A stretch of 64,000 bases of DNA, from contig CAVQOB010000032.1 in assembly GCA_963714325.1 (NCBI GenBank), positions 20,113 to 84,112 on the forward strand, in the 5' to 3' direction. The notes below the pieces were generated by a model. It was not told the origin of the DNA. It ran no database searches and was given only the letters and a program-made list of their open reading frames with translations. This DNA is from CAVQOB01 sp963714325 (lineage in GTDB: Bacteria > Pseudomonadota > Alphaproteobacteria > Rhizobiales > Hyphomicrobiaceae). Below are positions 26,798-35,645 of the stretch, piece by piece. The position numbers and the translations under genes are program-made. Every line of letters starts with the position of its first letter. The first letter of the stretch is position 1.

Positions 26798-27663
26798 GAT
26801 TTGCTCCCGAACAGGCCTTGCGGTTTGAAGAAGATCGCGACCATGAAGAACAGGAATGCGACGGCGTAGCCCCATTCGGTGTGGAAGCAGCTCGAGCCGA
26901 CCGCAATGAACTGGCTGATGATGAATGCCGCGACAAATCCGCCGATCATGTTGCCGAGGCCGCCGAGCACGCAGATCATGAAGATCAGCGGCCCGAATTG
27001 CAGGCCGATCTGGGGGTAGATGTCGTAGTTGAGCACCATCAGCGCGGCGGCGAGGCCTGCGAGGCCGCCGCCAACGGCCGACGTCACGAGGTAGACCTTC
27101 TTGCTGTCGACACCCATCAACGGCATGATCTGGCGGTCCTGCGCAATGGCGCGGATCGCGGTTCCCATGTAGGTCCGCGTCAGGAACAGCCATAACGCCA
27201 GCATTCCAATCAATGCGACGACGAAGCCGAGAATGCGCGACAGCGAGAAGCTCATGTCGAGGATGCGGAACGACCCGAGGCTAATGCCGACATTCTTGAA
27301 TTCGACGCCGAACGCCATAGTGGCAACAGCCTGCAGGAAAAACAGCACGCCACCCGTTACCAGCAGTTGATTGATCGGCGCGGTGTCGAGCACTGGACGG
27401 ATGACGAGATAGTGCAGGAGCGCACCCGCCAACGCGACGAGGACGATGCCGAAGAGGGCCGCCAGCAGGAATGGCGCGCCACCCTTGAAGGCGTAGTGGA
27501 TGCCGTACATGCCGACCATCACGAGTTCGGCGTAGCAGATCCAGACGACGTCGATGACGCCGAAGACGAGGTTGAGCCCGAGCGCGAGCAACGCCAGTAG
27601 CCCCGCTAGCAGGATGCCGTTGAGCAGCGCTTCCAGGAAATAGATGTCGAGTTGGCAGTCCAT
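26794..27663 (-). CDS. Branched-chain amino acid-type ABC transporter permease (LivH)
   Basis: 289 residues, about eight membrane segments. LLALGLNLVFGVIDVVWICY near the start, TAIRAIAQDRQIMPLMGVDS (coupling helix) and QFGPLIFMICVLGGLGNMIG are LivH landmarks. AAGGAG at the right distance supports the ATG at 27663 over an upstream start. It overlaps livM by four bases and follows livF by 29. Confidence 0.92.
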   Translation of the reverse strand: MDCQLDIYFLEALLNGILLAGLLALLALGLNLVFGVIDVVWICYAELVMVGMYGIHYAFKGGAPFLLAALFGIVLVALAGALLHYLVIRPVLDTAPINQLLVTGGVLFFLQAVATMAFGVEFKNVGISLGSFRILDMSFSLSRILGFVVALIGMLALWLFLTRTYMGTAIRAIAQDRQIMPLMGVDSKKVYLVTSAVGGGLAGLAAALMVLNYDIYPQIGLQFGPLIFMICVLGGLGNMIGGFVAAFIISQFIAVGSSCFHTEWGYAVAFLFFMVAIFFKPQGLFGSKS

Positions 27664-27692
27664 AACGGCTCCTTGATCTCGCTTGGCGGCAA

Positions 27693-28412
27693 TCAAATGC
27701 CCATGTAGGCCTTTCGGATTTCGTCGCTGGCGGCGAGATCGGCGGCGCGACCGCTGGCGTGGATCCGGCCGACCTCAAGGAGGTAAGCGCGATCGACGAC
27801 CTTGAGCACCTGGGCCACGTTCTGCTCGACGATCAACACTGTGTATCCCTCGGTACGAATGCGCCGGACGAGATCGAATACTTGCGAGACGATGACGGGG
27901 GCGAGCCCCATCGACGGTTCGTCCAGCAGTACGAGTTTCGGGCCACTCATCAGGGCGCGCGCGATGGCACACATCTGCTGTTCGCCGCCTGACATCGTGC
28001 CGGCCAGTTGCTGCCGCCGCTCCTTAAGACGCGGAAACAGTTCGTAGACATAGGCGAGGCGCTCAGGGAACTTGGCACGCGCCTGCGGAATGAAAGCACC
28101 CATCCGCAAATTGTCTTCCACCGTCAGACGAGGAAAGAGCCGCCGGCTCTCCGGCACATGCGCGATGCCAGCTTCGATGATCTGGTGCGGCGGCGTCGTG
28201 CGCAGGTCCCGACCCTGCATGGTCATCGCTCCGCCACTCGCCGGCAGTAGGCCGGAGATGACGCGCAGCAATGTCGTCTTGCCGGCACCATTAGCCCCGA
28301 TAACTGCGACGGCTTCGCCAGCATCAACCCGTAACGAAACGCCGAATAGCGCCTGGAAGGCGCCATAGCCCGCATCGACATTCTGAAGTTCGAGCATCGT
28401 TTCTGCCATCAT
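27693..28412 (-). CDS. ABC transporter ATP-binding protein (LivF type)
   Basis: 239 residues. Walker A GANGAGKTT, Q-loop region, signature TMSGGEQQMCAIARALM, Walker B LVLLDEPSMGLAP and the switch His in LIVEQN-type context (Gln replacing His, usual for LivF) are visible. It energises the Liv-type permease. Its ATG overlaps the livG stop by four bases. Confidence 0.93.
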   Translation of the reverse strand: MMAETMLELQNVDAGYGAFQALFGVSLRVDAGEAVAVIGANGAGKTTLLRVISGLLPASGGAMTMQGRDLRTTPPHQIIEAGIAHVPESRRLFPRLTVEDNLRMGAFIPQARAKFPERLAYVYELFPRLKERRQQLAGTMSGGEQQMCAIARALMSGPKLVLLDEPSMGLAPVIVSQVFDLVRRIRTEGYTVLIVEQNVAQVLKVVDRAYLLEVGRIHASGRAADLAASDEIRKAYMGI

Positions 28413-29146
28413 GCCACCGCATCCGCACCGAGATAGACCTCGATCACGCGGCGATCGGCTTGTGCCGCCTTGGGCGCGCCGTCGAAAATCTTCTCGCCAT
28501 GATCGAGTACGACGACACGATCGACGACGCGCATCAGCACGCCCATGATGTGCTCAACCCAGACGATGGTAATCTTCATCTCCGAGCGGATACGCTGCAG
28601 CATGTCGGCGGCTTGATCCATCTCGGCATGATCGAGGCCGTTGAGGCTTTCATCCGCCAGCAGCAGCTTGGGTTGTGTTGCGAGAGCGCGGGCGAGTTCC
28701 AATTGCTTCAAGGCGCCAGCGCCGAGCCCGTCAGTCGTCGATCGAGCATCGGTCGGCAGGCCGACGAGCGCGAGTGCCCGCTCGGCTTGCCGCCAGCACT
28801 CGGGCCGCGTCGTCTTGCCTTGCTGGCCGAACCACGCTGACAGCGCGACGTTCTCAAGCAATGTCAGATTGCGAAATGGACGCGGGATCTGATAGGTGCG
28901 CCCAATCCCCTTGTGGCACACTTGGTTGGCGGTAAGGCCTGCGAGTTGCTGGCCTTGAAACAGGATCGAGCCAGCGGACGGCGCATACATGCCAGCAATG
29001 CAGTTGAAGGTCGTGCTCTTGCCTGAGCCGTTGGGGCCGATCAGACCGAGAATCTCGCCTTCCTGCACCTCGAAGGAGACATTATTGACGGCCGTGAAGC
29101 CGCCGAAAGTCTTGGTCAACCCCGTGACCGCCAAAAGCGCCATCAT
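28409..29146 (-). CDS. ABC transporter ATP-binding protein (LivG type), unusual signature
   Basis: 245 residues. Walker A GPNGSGKST and the Q-loop (GRTYQIPRPF) are standard. The ABC signature reads GLGAGALKQLELARAL instead of LSxGQ/LSGGQ, and Walker B reads LLLADESLNGLD with Ser after the Glu rather than Pro; the switch His is kept in WVEHIMGVLM. The Glu for catalysis is present, so activity is expected. The same pattern occurs in a subgroup of LivG proteins. It overlaps livF by four bases. Confidence 0.9.
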   Translation of the reverse strand: MMALLAVTGLTKTFGGFTAVNNVSFEVQEGEILGLIGPNGSGKSTTFNCIAGMYAPSAGSILFQGQQLAGLTANQVCHKGIGRTYQIPRPFRNLTLLENVALSAWFGQQGKTTRPECWRQAERALALVGLPTDARSTTDGLGAGALKQLELARALATQPKLLLADESLNGLDHAEMDQAADMLQRIRSEMKITIVWVEHIMGVLMRVVDRVVVLDHGEKIFDGAPKAAQADRRVIEVYLGADAVA

Positions 29147-29173
29147 TCCCCCCGGTTGCCGGCCTGCGCGACT

Positions 29174-29578
29174 TCATTCGTCGACCTGGTGCATTTCGAT
29201 GATGGTGCCGGCCGGGTCGTGGAAGAATATCTGTTGCCAGCCGCTGACGGCGAACGGGCCGATGTCGGAATAGGGAATGCCGCGCTCGTCGAGGCGCTGC
29301 TTGAAGGCAGCGAGATCATCGGTGCGAAAGGCGATATGGCCACGCTCCAACGGATTGATCGACTGCTTGGACCGGAACGCGAAGGTCAGATCGCGTTCGG
29401 CGAGATGGAATTGAGTCGCCCCGTCCGTGACGAAGGCGACAGGCGTTTTGACACCACCAGCCAGCGGTGGAACGCCCGTCGTGGCTTCGGCCGCCAACCC
29501 GAGAACATCGCGATAGAAGCGATCGAGTTCCGGCACGTCAGATGTCACGACATTGACGTGATGCAGTTTGATCTTCAT
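29174..29578 (-). CDS. VOC (glyoxalase/dioxygenase fold) family protein
   Basis: 134 residues with the paired beta-alpha-beta-beta-beta plan: KLHHVNVVTSDVPELDRFYR opens the first module with the metal His, RGHIAFRTDDLAAFKQRL opens the second, and QIFFHDPAGTIIEMHQVDE ends with the second-module Glu. Metal ligands His/His/Glu are plausible. The family includes glyoxalases, dioxygenases and isomerases. It sits between the substrate-binding protein and livG, 27 bases from livG, so it likely acts on the imported compound or its product. An ATG at 29578 is chosen over a TTG two codons upstream. Confidence 0.82.
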   Translation of the reverse strand: MKIKLHHVNVVTSDVPELDRFYRDVLGLAAEATTGVPPLAGGVKTPVAFVTDGATQFHLAERDLTFAFRSKQSINPLERGHIAFRTDDLAAFKQRLDERGIPYSDIGPFAVSGWQQIFFHDPAGTIIEMHQVDE

Positions 29579-29646
29579 GCGCAAGGCTCACAAATGATAA
29601 AGCAGTGACAAACCGGGGGGCGCAGGGCCCGCCCGGCATCTGCGCT

Positions 29647-30948
29647 TCAGCGCGCGAAGGCGTGACCCGCCGGCAGCGGGATCATCGGATCGACAGTCCG
29701 CAAGGCTTTCGGCCAGGCGATCTTGGTCTCGCCTTTGACGTACTGCATGACGACCGGCGATGAACGCTCATTCTGTCCGGCCATCTTGTGACCGGTCGGG
29801 AAGAACTTCACGCCATAGCCTTGGATCGTGCCGCCTTCAGGAATGTCGGTCTCGAGTGCCGCCTTGCGCAGCGCTTCGGGATTGATACCACCGTGCGACT
29901 TGATGGCGCGCGGCAAGACATCGGAGAAAAAGATCCAGGCTTGGTTGAAGCCCATCGACGTGTGTGGCGGGACTTCATTGGCGCCAGACGCAATCTTGTA
30001 ACGTTTGACCATTTCGGCGGTGAGATCGCCGAGGCCCGGCTTCAGCGATTTCGCATCCAACAGTTGTGCAGCAACAGGATCAACATTGTAGACGAAATTG
30101 ACGTCGTCCTTGAAGGTTTCCATCAGCTTGTCGATCTGGCCATAGCCGGCGCCATGACCGATCAGCGCCGCCCACTTCAATCCGGCTTCCTTCGATTGCC
30201 GCAGGAACAGCGTGATGTCTGGATTGTAGCCAGTGTGCAGGATCACGTCCGGTTGCGCGCGGCGAAGTTTGGTGACGAGCGCCGACAGATCGGTTGAGGT
30301 CGCGGCATAGCCCTCCTTGTGGACGATCTGCAGGCCGAGCTCTTTGCATTTGGCTTCGTTGCCCATCGCCACGCCAGCGCCGTAGGGTCCATCTTCATGG
30401 ATGATCGCGACTTTGACGTCCTTGATCTCCTTCTTGAGCTTGTCCTTGGCGCTTTCGGCAACGAAGGTGCACGAAGCTTCGCCGAATTGATCGGAATGGA
30501 CCTGCGGGCGGAAGACATATTGCAGGTTCTTATCCTTGAACACGGCGGAGGCGACGCAGACGTTGGCCCACATGAATTTTTTGGCGGCATCGACCTTGGC
30601 GGCCATGGGAACGCAGTGCGCCGACGAGAACACGCCCATCAGCAAATCGACTTTTGCGTCGTTGAGTAATCGCTCGGCTTCGTTGATGGCGACGTCGGTC
30701 TTCGATTGCGCGTCGGCGTTGATGGCGACGATCTTATATCCCTCGACGCCGCCCTTCTCGTTGATGAGGTCGATGGCGATCTGGGTTCCGATCGCGGCGG
30801 CTTTGGAGCCGCCGGCCGCGAACGCGCCGGTCTGGTCATAGATGACGCCGACCTTGAGCTCCTTGCCTTGTGCAAAGGCGGACGAGGCCAGTCCAAGCGC
30901 GGCGGTGAATATGAGAATGGCGCAGTTGGTCATTCGTAAATGCAACAT
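29647..30948 (-). CDS. ABC transporter substrate-binding protein (Leu/Ile/Val-binding type)
   Basis: 433 residues. Signal peptide ~1-26 (IFTAALGLASSAFAQG). The mature protein starts KELKVGVIYDQTGAFAAGG, the Peripla_BP_6 motif, and shows AIDLINEKGGVEGYKI and the central VAIIHEDGPYGAGVAMG. The length exceeds LivJ (~370), closer to the branch near aromatic or amide binders. GGAGGG lies five bases before the ATG. First gene of a six-gene uptake operon running to 25781. Confidence 0.92.
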   Translation of the reverse strand: MLHLRMTNCAILIFTAALGLASSAFAQGKELKVGVIYDQTGAFAAGGSKAAAIGTQIAIDLINEKGGVEGYKIVAINADAQSKTDVAINEAERLLNDAKVDLLMGVFSSAHCVPMAAKVDAAKKFMWANVCVASAVFKDKNLQYVFRPQVHSDQFGEASCTFVAESAKDKLKKEIKDVKVAIIHEDGPYGAGVAMGNEAKCKELGLQIVHKEGYAATSTDLSALVTKLRRAQPDVILHTGYNPDITLFLRQSKEAGLKWAALIGHGAGYGQIDKLMETFKDDVNFVYNVDPVAAQLLDAKSLKPGLGDLTAEMVKRYKIASGANEVPPHTSMGFNQAWIFFSDVLPRAIKSHGGINPEALRKAALETDIPEGGTIQGYGVKFFPTGHKMAGQNERSSPVVMQYVKGETKIAWPKALRTVDPMIPLPAGHAFAR

Positions 30949-31627
30949 CAGTTCCCTCCGGGGTGGACTTAATGGCTAAGCCTTGTTCTTGAGTTTAAGT
31001 GTGCGAAGGCCGGCGCTGGCTTGTCAACGTGGAACTGCGCAGCCTGAACCAGCGGCGGACGCACGGCTCATCGGCGTCATCGTGTTGCGCTGCAGTATCG
31101 CCCGCTGTGCCGGCTGGCCGGAAACAAAGCGCCCACAAGCACTCTAGCACGGCTATGCAACACGCCAGCGCGTCATGCCGTTCAACGTCTGCTTGCCGCG
31201 TCAGAACCACCTCGGGGTGGCGCGGCTGCGGTTATCTTCGAGCGAGGATGATATCAGGCGTGAACGCCGTCGACGCGTTGCTTTGCCGATTCGATATAGG
31301 TTTCTCGGCGGCGATATCCGCGCTCGCTGCTGCGTCGGCGGGTGATCTGCAATTCATCAACAACACGAAAGCTGGCCAATAGACTATGCCCGTGCATGTT
31401 GTTCCTGCTGGGCCGTGAAGCGCGAGGTCGACGACGATTCTTGCAAATGATTTGGTGGCAATCACTCAACTGTAAATTTTACAGCCATTTGGAACTTAGC
31501 CCACTGAATGTCGTGAACAAATTCGTTGACCTGAGTGGACTTCAATCAGGTCATACCCTACCGTCTAACTGCCTTTGAAACACCTAATCCGCCGCAAGTT
31601 CTATTTCCGACAGGACGCTTTTGAGCC
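30949..31627. other. Long intergenic region, no gene supported
   Basis: About 680 bases between the divergent uptake operon and the methyltransferase gene. Open frames on both strands are short and lack protein character. The last ~190 bases are visibly AT-richer than the surroundings and contain the odd palindrome CTGTAAATTTTACAG at 31470-31484 (7-base arms, one central base), a possible operator. Confidence 0.5.
31470..31484. promoter_or_regulatory. Candidate palindromic operator upstream of the methyltransferase
   Basis: Perfect 7-base arms CTGTAAA/TTTACAG around one base, in an AT-rich stretch 144 bases before the methyltransferase start. Regulator not identified; could be chance in AT-rich DNA. 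Confidence 0.3.
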
Positions 31628-32491
31628 ATGACTGAGCAGGATCCTCGCGCACTCTATCTCGATCTCCTCAAGCGATCATTGAGTGGATCGCTGTATGAGC
31701 AGAGTGCTTGGGAGATCGTCGAAACGACGCGCGGTCCAAAAGATCGCTCGATGCTCCGAACGGGGCGTTTGGTCAAAAGCCTCCTTCGCACGGCTGAAGC
31801 GACCTATGTGCAAAAGCGCGGGCTGCTGCTGGTACGGCCAAAGCCGTACGATGCGGCATTGCGAAACGAAGGCATGGATTGGCCATTGATCGGCTACACG
31901 ATGATCGGCGCCAAGCGATTGGACAATCTGCAAACGTGCATCGAGGATGTGCTGAAGCGCGGCGTCCCCGGTGACTTCATCGAGACCGGTGTCTGGCGCG
32001 GCGGGGCGACGATCTTCATGCGCGCACTTCTGAAACTGCACGGAGATACGATACGGACGGTTTGGGTTGCGGACTCGTTTGAGGGCTTACCGCCATCGAA
32101 GAACAAAGCGGACGGCAACGACATCAGTCATGTTGAGTTCTTGAAGGTGTCATTGGAAAAGGTCCAATCCAACTTCGCGCGGTTCGGCTTGCTCGACCAG
32201 CAAGTGCGATTCCTGAAGGGGTGGTTCGCCGACACACTGCCGACGGCGCCCATCGAAAAACTGGCAATTCTGCGGTTGGATGGTGATCTGTACAGCTCGA
32301 CGATGGACGCATTGAATGCGCTTTACGACAAAGTCAGTCCCGGTGGCTATGTCATCGTCGACGACTATCACACTTGGAAGAGTTGCCGCGAGGCAGTCTC
32401 GGATTTCTGCAAAGCGCGGCGGCTGGCGCCAGACATCCAGCGGATCGATGCGAGTGGCGCGTTTTGGCAGGTAGGCAGCAAGAAGTCCTGA
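31628..32491 (+). CDS. TylF/MycF-type O-methyltransferase
   Basis: 287 residues. The class I methyltransferase core typical of TylF is present: GDFIETGVWRGGATIFMRAL (SAM-binding), VWVADSFEGLPPSKNK, IEKLAILRLDGDLYSSTMDA (metal-binding Asp) and YVIVDDYHTWKSCREAV (second Asp pair). The family methylates sugars of macrolides and of surface polysaccharides. No polyketide cluster is present, so a capsule, O-antigen or glycolipid sugar is more likely. The gene and its upstream region are less GC-rich than neighbours. Confidence 0.87.
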   Translation: MTEQDPRALYLDLLKRSLSGSLYEQSAWEIVETTRGPKDRSMLRTGRLVKSLLRTAEATYVQKRGLLLVRPKPYDAALRNEGMDWPLIGYTMIGAKRLDNLQTCIEDVLKRGVPGDFIETGVWRGGATIFMRALLKLHGDTIRTVWVADSFEGLPPSKNKADGNDISHVEFLKVSLEKVQSNFARFGLLDQQVRFLKGWFADTLPTAPIEKLAILRLDGDLYSSTMDALNALYDKVSPGGYVIVDDYHTWKSCREAVSDFCKARRLAPDIQRIDASGAFWQVGSKKS

Positions 32492-32499
32492 TATTCCGC

Positions 32500-33501
32500 T
32501 CACACCTTCAACACCAATTTCCCCTGGTTGCCGCTGGTGTAGAGGAGGTTGACGACGTCGGGGAAGGCGTCAATGCCACCGACGCGCACGTCCTCGCGGA
32601 TCTTGAGACGGCCGGTCTTGTGCCATTGGCCCAGTTCCCGGATCGCTTCGGGGATGCGATCGGCCCAATCGAACACGATGAGCCCGCGCATGGTCAGGCG
32701 TTGCGTCAGGATCGCGCGCAGATTTTTCGGGCCGGGCTGTGCTTCTGTCGCGGTGTAGGCGGAAATCAATCCACACACGGCAATGCGGCCGAAGGTGTTC
32801 ATCTGCGGCAGGATCGCATCGAGGATCTCGCCGCCGACGTTTTCGAAGTTGACGTCGATGCCATCGGGGCATGCGGCCTTGAGGTCGGCTGCGAGGTTGC
32901 CTGCCTTGTAGTCGACGCAGGCGTCGAAGCCGAGTGTCTCGACGACGTATTTGCACTTGTCCGGGCCGCCAGCGATTCCCACGGCCCTACATCCCCTAAT
33001 CTTGGCGATCTGGCCGACGATCGAGCCGACGGCACCGGAGGCGGCCGAGACGACGACGGTTTCGCCGGCTTTGGGCTTGCCGACGTCGAGTAGGCCAAAA
33101 TATGCGGTCCAACCGGGCATGCCGAGGCCGCCGACCCAACGCTCAAGCGGGGCGAGTGCGGGATCGACCTTGACCACGCGGGTGCCGTCGGAAATGGCAT
33201 ATTGCTGGACGCCGAACAACCCTTGCACAGCATCACCCGGTTGGTAGCCGGGATGCTGGGAAGCATCGACCGTGCCAACGGCGTAGGCGCGCATGACGTC
33301 GCCGAGCTTGACCGGTACGACATAGGAGCGGCCTTCGTTGATCCAGCCGCGCATCGCCGGATCAAGCGAGATGTAGGCGATCTTGACACGGAACTGGCCG
33401 GGGCCTGGTGCCTCGATGGCGGCATCTGCGAACGCAAAAATGTCGCGCGTGACGAGGCCGGGTTTTGGGCGCGCAACCAGCTTGGCTTGACGATTGGGCA
33501 T
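32500..33501 (-). CDS. NADP-dependent oxidoreductase, CurA-like MDR family
   Basis: 333 residues. LDPAMRGWINEGRSYVVPVK at residues ~48-67 and GWTAYFGLLDVGKPKAGETV with SAASGAVGSIVGQIAK (nucleotide-binding) are hallmarks of the prostaglandin/leukotriene reductase-like branch of the medium-chain superfamily that includes curcumin reductase CurA. These reduce enones using NADPH and lack zinc. GGAGG lies at the right distance from the ATG at 33501. Convergent with the methyltransferase gene and 24 bases from the VOC gene on the same strand. Confidence 0.9.
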   Translation of the reverse strand: MPNRQAKLVARPKPGLVTRDIFAFADAAIEAPGPGQFRVKIAYISLDPAMRGWINEGRSYVVPVKLGDVMRAYAVGTVDASQHPGYQPGDAVQGLFGVQQYAISDGTRVVKVDPALAPLERWVGGLGMPGWTAYFGLLDVGKPKAGETVVVSAASGAVGSIVGQIAKIRGCRAVGIAGGPDKCKYVVETLGFDACVDYKAGNLAADLKAACPDGIDVNFENVGGEILDAILPQMNTFGRIAVCGLISAYTATEAQPGPKNLRAILTQRLTMRGLIVFDWADRIPEAIRELGQWHKTGRLKIREDVRVGGIDAFPDVVNLLYTSGNQGKLVLKV

Positions 33502-33524
33502 GGCAGGCCTCCAGGCAATGGTCG

Positions 33525-33923
33525 TCAGTTCGACGGCAAAGGCTTCTCGCACATCAGCGCAAGCTGGTGTCCGAACGGATCGAGGAAGAAGGTCATCCAA
33601 AGTTCATGATCGGACATCCGGGCGATGAGATGCGGTGGGCCGGCGAACACGATACCACGGCTCTCGCATTCGGCAACGGCGGCATCCATATCGCGAACTC
33701 TCAGATAGAGGCATGTGGAACCGGGTTTGGCATTCTCCGGACCTTCGTCACCGAGCATCAGGCGGACGCCGGCGAGATCGAAGAATACCAGATTGTCGAA
33801 CCGGTAAAGTTTCTTGAGTCCGAGCTTGCGGCCATAGAAATCTTCAGCGAGGTCCGCATCGCTAACGCCGAGCGCGATCTGGCCGAAGCTCGTGATACCG
33901 GTTGTGGTGTTGTTTGCCGCCAT
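33525..33923 (-). CDS. VOC family protein
   Basis: 132 residues, one VOC unit: SFGQIALGVSDADLAEDFY opens the fold, LYLRVRDMDAAVAECESRG the second half, and MTFFLDPFGHQLALM the end strand with Asp/His. Metal ligands are not all obvious (Gln in the first His position). Function unknown; the neighbouring CurA-like reductase may share a substrate. The ATG at 33923 shares one base with the stop of the DUF1254 gene (TGATG), so the two are coupled. Confidence 0.8.
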   Translation of the reverse strand: MAANNTTTGITSFGQIALGVSDADLAEDFYGRKLGLKKLYRFDNLVFFDLAGVRLMLGDEGPENAKPGSTCLYLRVRDMDAAVAECESRGIVFAGPPHLIARMSDHELWMTFFLDPFGHQLALMCEKPLPSN

Positions 33924-34987
33924 CAGTTTGGCCGCGACTGCTGGCAACTGGCCGTGCGCAAGATGCGCTCGGCTTCCGCCTGATGGGCGATGCCCTTGAT
34001 CGGTGCGCGAACGACAACCAGGCCTTCGCGCCCAGGCGACGTCACTTGGCTGAGATCGACGTCGGCCTTGCGCACGCCCGGCGACAACTGCACGAGGCGA
34101 TCGCTTGCCGCAATGATTTGGAATGACAGTTCCGTCTGGCGCAATTCCTGTGCCGGCACAGCGTAGAAGTTATCGCCCTGTGGCGAATACAACGTCAACG
34201 ACCATCCGACATCCGGCAGCATGGCGGTGACCAGTACCGGCCCGATCGACAGATCATAGCGGCAGATCGCGTAGCGCATGTCGGGTGCCAGGAACGGCAG
34301 CGGTTGACTTGCCGGTGATTGCGGAGCGAGCACCGTCATTCGATTGGCGGTCGGAACGAAGCGCGCCAAACGGTTCCACGCACTGCCGGTGCCGAGCATC
34401 GGCACCGCAAACGTCGCCAGGATGTGAATGACTCCGCCGGCCACCAGCGCGAGCAACAGCGGCAACATGCGAATTAGGATTGGCTTCTGTTCCGCGGTCG
34501 TACGCCGGGCTCGCACGGCAACAGCGTCGCGCGCGATGGGGGGCGGCTGCGGCGCTGGAATTGCGGGTGCTGCTGCCTCGCTGTCCGGCGGTGCCGGCGC
34601 GCGCTTGGGCACCGCGTCCGTAATCCGCTTGGCAATGTTTCGGGCTTTGGGTGCAACCTCTCCCAGCGAGCGCGGCAGGTTTTCACGGGCCCGGTTGAAC
34701 TGCCGGCCAGCCTCGGCTCCTGCCGCTTTGAGCCGCTCCCGACTGGCGGCGGTGTCAGGGAGTTTCAATTGCGGTCGTTTGATCTCCGGCAACTTCAGTT
34801 GGGCCGCCTTCTCGCGAAGGTTCGGCAATCGCGGCAGGTTCGGCAACTTGGAATCCTTGAGTTTCAGCCGCTGCGCTTCCAGCCGTTGGCGGCCATCAGC
34901 CTGCAGTCGCTGTACTCTCTCTTTCAAGTTTTCGAGCGCCTTGGCAAAATTGATCTGGACGGGGGGCATGTGTTTTTTCACCGGCAA
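33923..34987 (-). CDS. DUF1254-type membrane protein with long N-terminal extension
   Basis: 354 residues. Residues ~1-170 are charged and Pro-containing: a Lys/Arg/Gln-rich helix (KERVQRLQADGRQRLEAQRL), then short LPxLPxL and LKLPxxxRP near repeats, then a Pro/Ala-rich linker. One membrane segment (LLLALVAGGVIHILATFAVP) follows, then a ~160-residue domain with ICRYDLSIGPVLVTAMLP and WSLTLYSPQGDNFYAVP, characteristic of the short DUF1254 proteins of Rhizobiales, which normally lack the extension. It overlaps the DUF1214 gene by ten bases. The N-terminal part probably lies in the cytoplasm; function unknown. Confidence 0.75.
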   Translation of the reverse strand: MPVKKHMPPVQINFAKALENLKERVQRLQADGRQRLEAQRLKLKDSKLPNLPRLPNLREKAAQLKLPEIKRPQLKLPDTAASRERLKAAGAEAGRQFNRARENLPRSLGEVAPKARNIAKRITDAVPKRAPAPPDSEAAAPAIPAPQPPPIARDAVAVRARRTTAEQKPILIRMLPLLLALVAGGVIHILATFAVPMLGTGSAWNRLARFVPTANRMTVLAPQSPASQPLPFLAPDMRYAICRYDLSIGPVLVTAMLPDVGWSLTLYSPQGDNFYAVPAQELRQTELSFQIIAASDRLVQLSPGVRKADVDLSQVTSPGREGLVVVRAPIKGIAHQAEAERILRTASCQQSRPN

Positions 34988-35574
34988 GCAATTCGGCGAA
35001 TGACCGGCAACACGCGCTGGCGTGTCTGGTCATCGGCCACTTGGACGACCCATTTCGGATCTTGCACTGTGAACGCGAGCGTAATGCGCCCGGCAACGCC
35101 AATGGGGAGCCAATTGCCAGGCCGCGCATCGCGCGACAATGCAATCGATACGCCACCGTCCGCATCCCGTAACGCCGTCGCCGTATTGAAGGCATAACGC
35201 TCGGCATTGTTGCGAATCAAATTGCCGTTCTCGTCGAATACGGCAAGGCTCCACCAGACAGCATCGAGGGCTTCCGTTTCGATCACATACTCGCACGACG
35301 AGCGTAGCCGCTCCCCGTCGTTGTCGGTCAACGCGTGCCAAGCCAACGCGAGCGTCGTGTTAATCGGCAATTGCCCGAGGCGAACCGTGTGGGCACGCGT
35401 GTAGGGATCGGCGTCCGATCGTCCGGCCATCGTCCAGGCGACCCAGGGTCCGGAGGTTGTTGTTGTCAGCCGGGAACCCGAATGCACCATCAACCACGCC
35501 GACGCCAAGCCGCCGCCGATCGCGATGGCGATATAGACAGCCGTCCTGACAATGAAGCTCAAAAACCTAGCCAC
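34978..35574 (-). CDS. DUF1214 domain-containing membrane protein
   Basis: 198 residues. An N-terminal membrane segment (~8-31, VRTAVYIAIAIGGGLASAWL) precedes the DUF1214 domain: DPYTRAHTVRLGQLPIN, SSCEYVIETEALDAVWWSLA and GNLIRNNAERYAFN, with the closing WLPIG segment. DUF1214 and DUF1254 proteins are usually adjacent and probably act together at the envelope; the role is unknown. It overlaps the DUF1254 gene by ten bases. Confidence 0.87.
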   Translation of the reverse strand: MARFLSFIVRTAVYIAIAIGGGLASAWLMVHSGSRLTTTTSGPWVAWTMAGRSDADPYTRAHTVRLGQLPINTTLALAWHALTDNDGERLRSSCEYVIETEALDAVWWSLAVFDENGNLIRNNAERYAFNTATALRDADGGVSIALSRDARPGNWLPIGVAGRITLAFTVQDPKWVVQVADDQTRQRVLPVIRRIACR

Positions 35575-35645
35575 GGGATGCAGATGTCCAATTGCGCTTC
35601 TCGGCGAGCCGTCTCATCGGGTGTCCTTGTCAGCAAACGTCTGAA

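Noticed and set aside
26798..27193. N-terminal extension making LivM 470 residues
   Set aside because: The added part is an alternative reading of livH and is rich in Arg/His/Pro; LivM begins at 26797 overlapping the livH stop.
30995..31382. Short frames in the gap before the methyltransferase as genes
   Set aside because: Arg/Ser/Cys-rich composition in every frame, no ribosome sites, no family motif.
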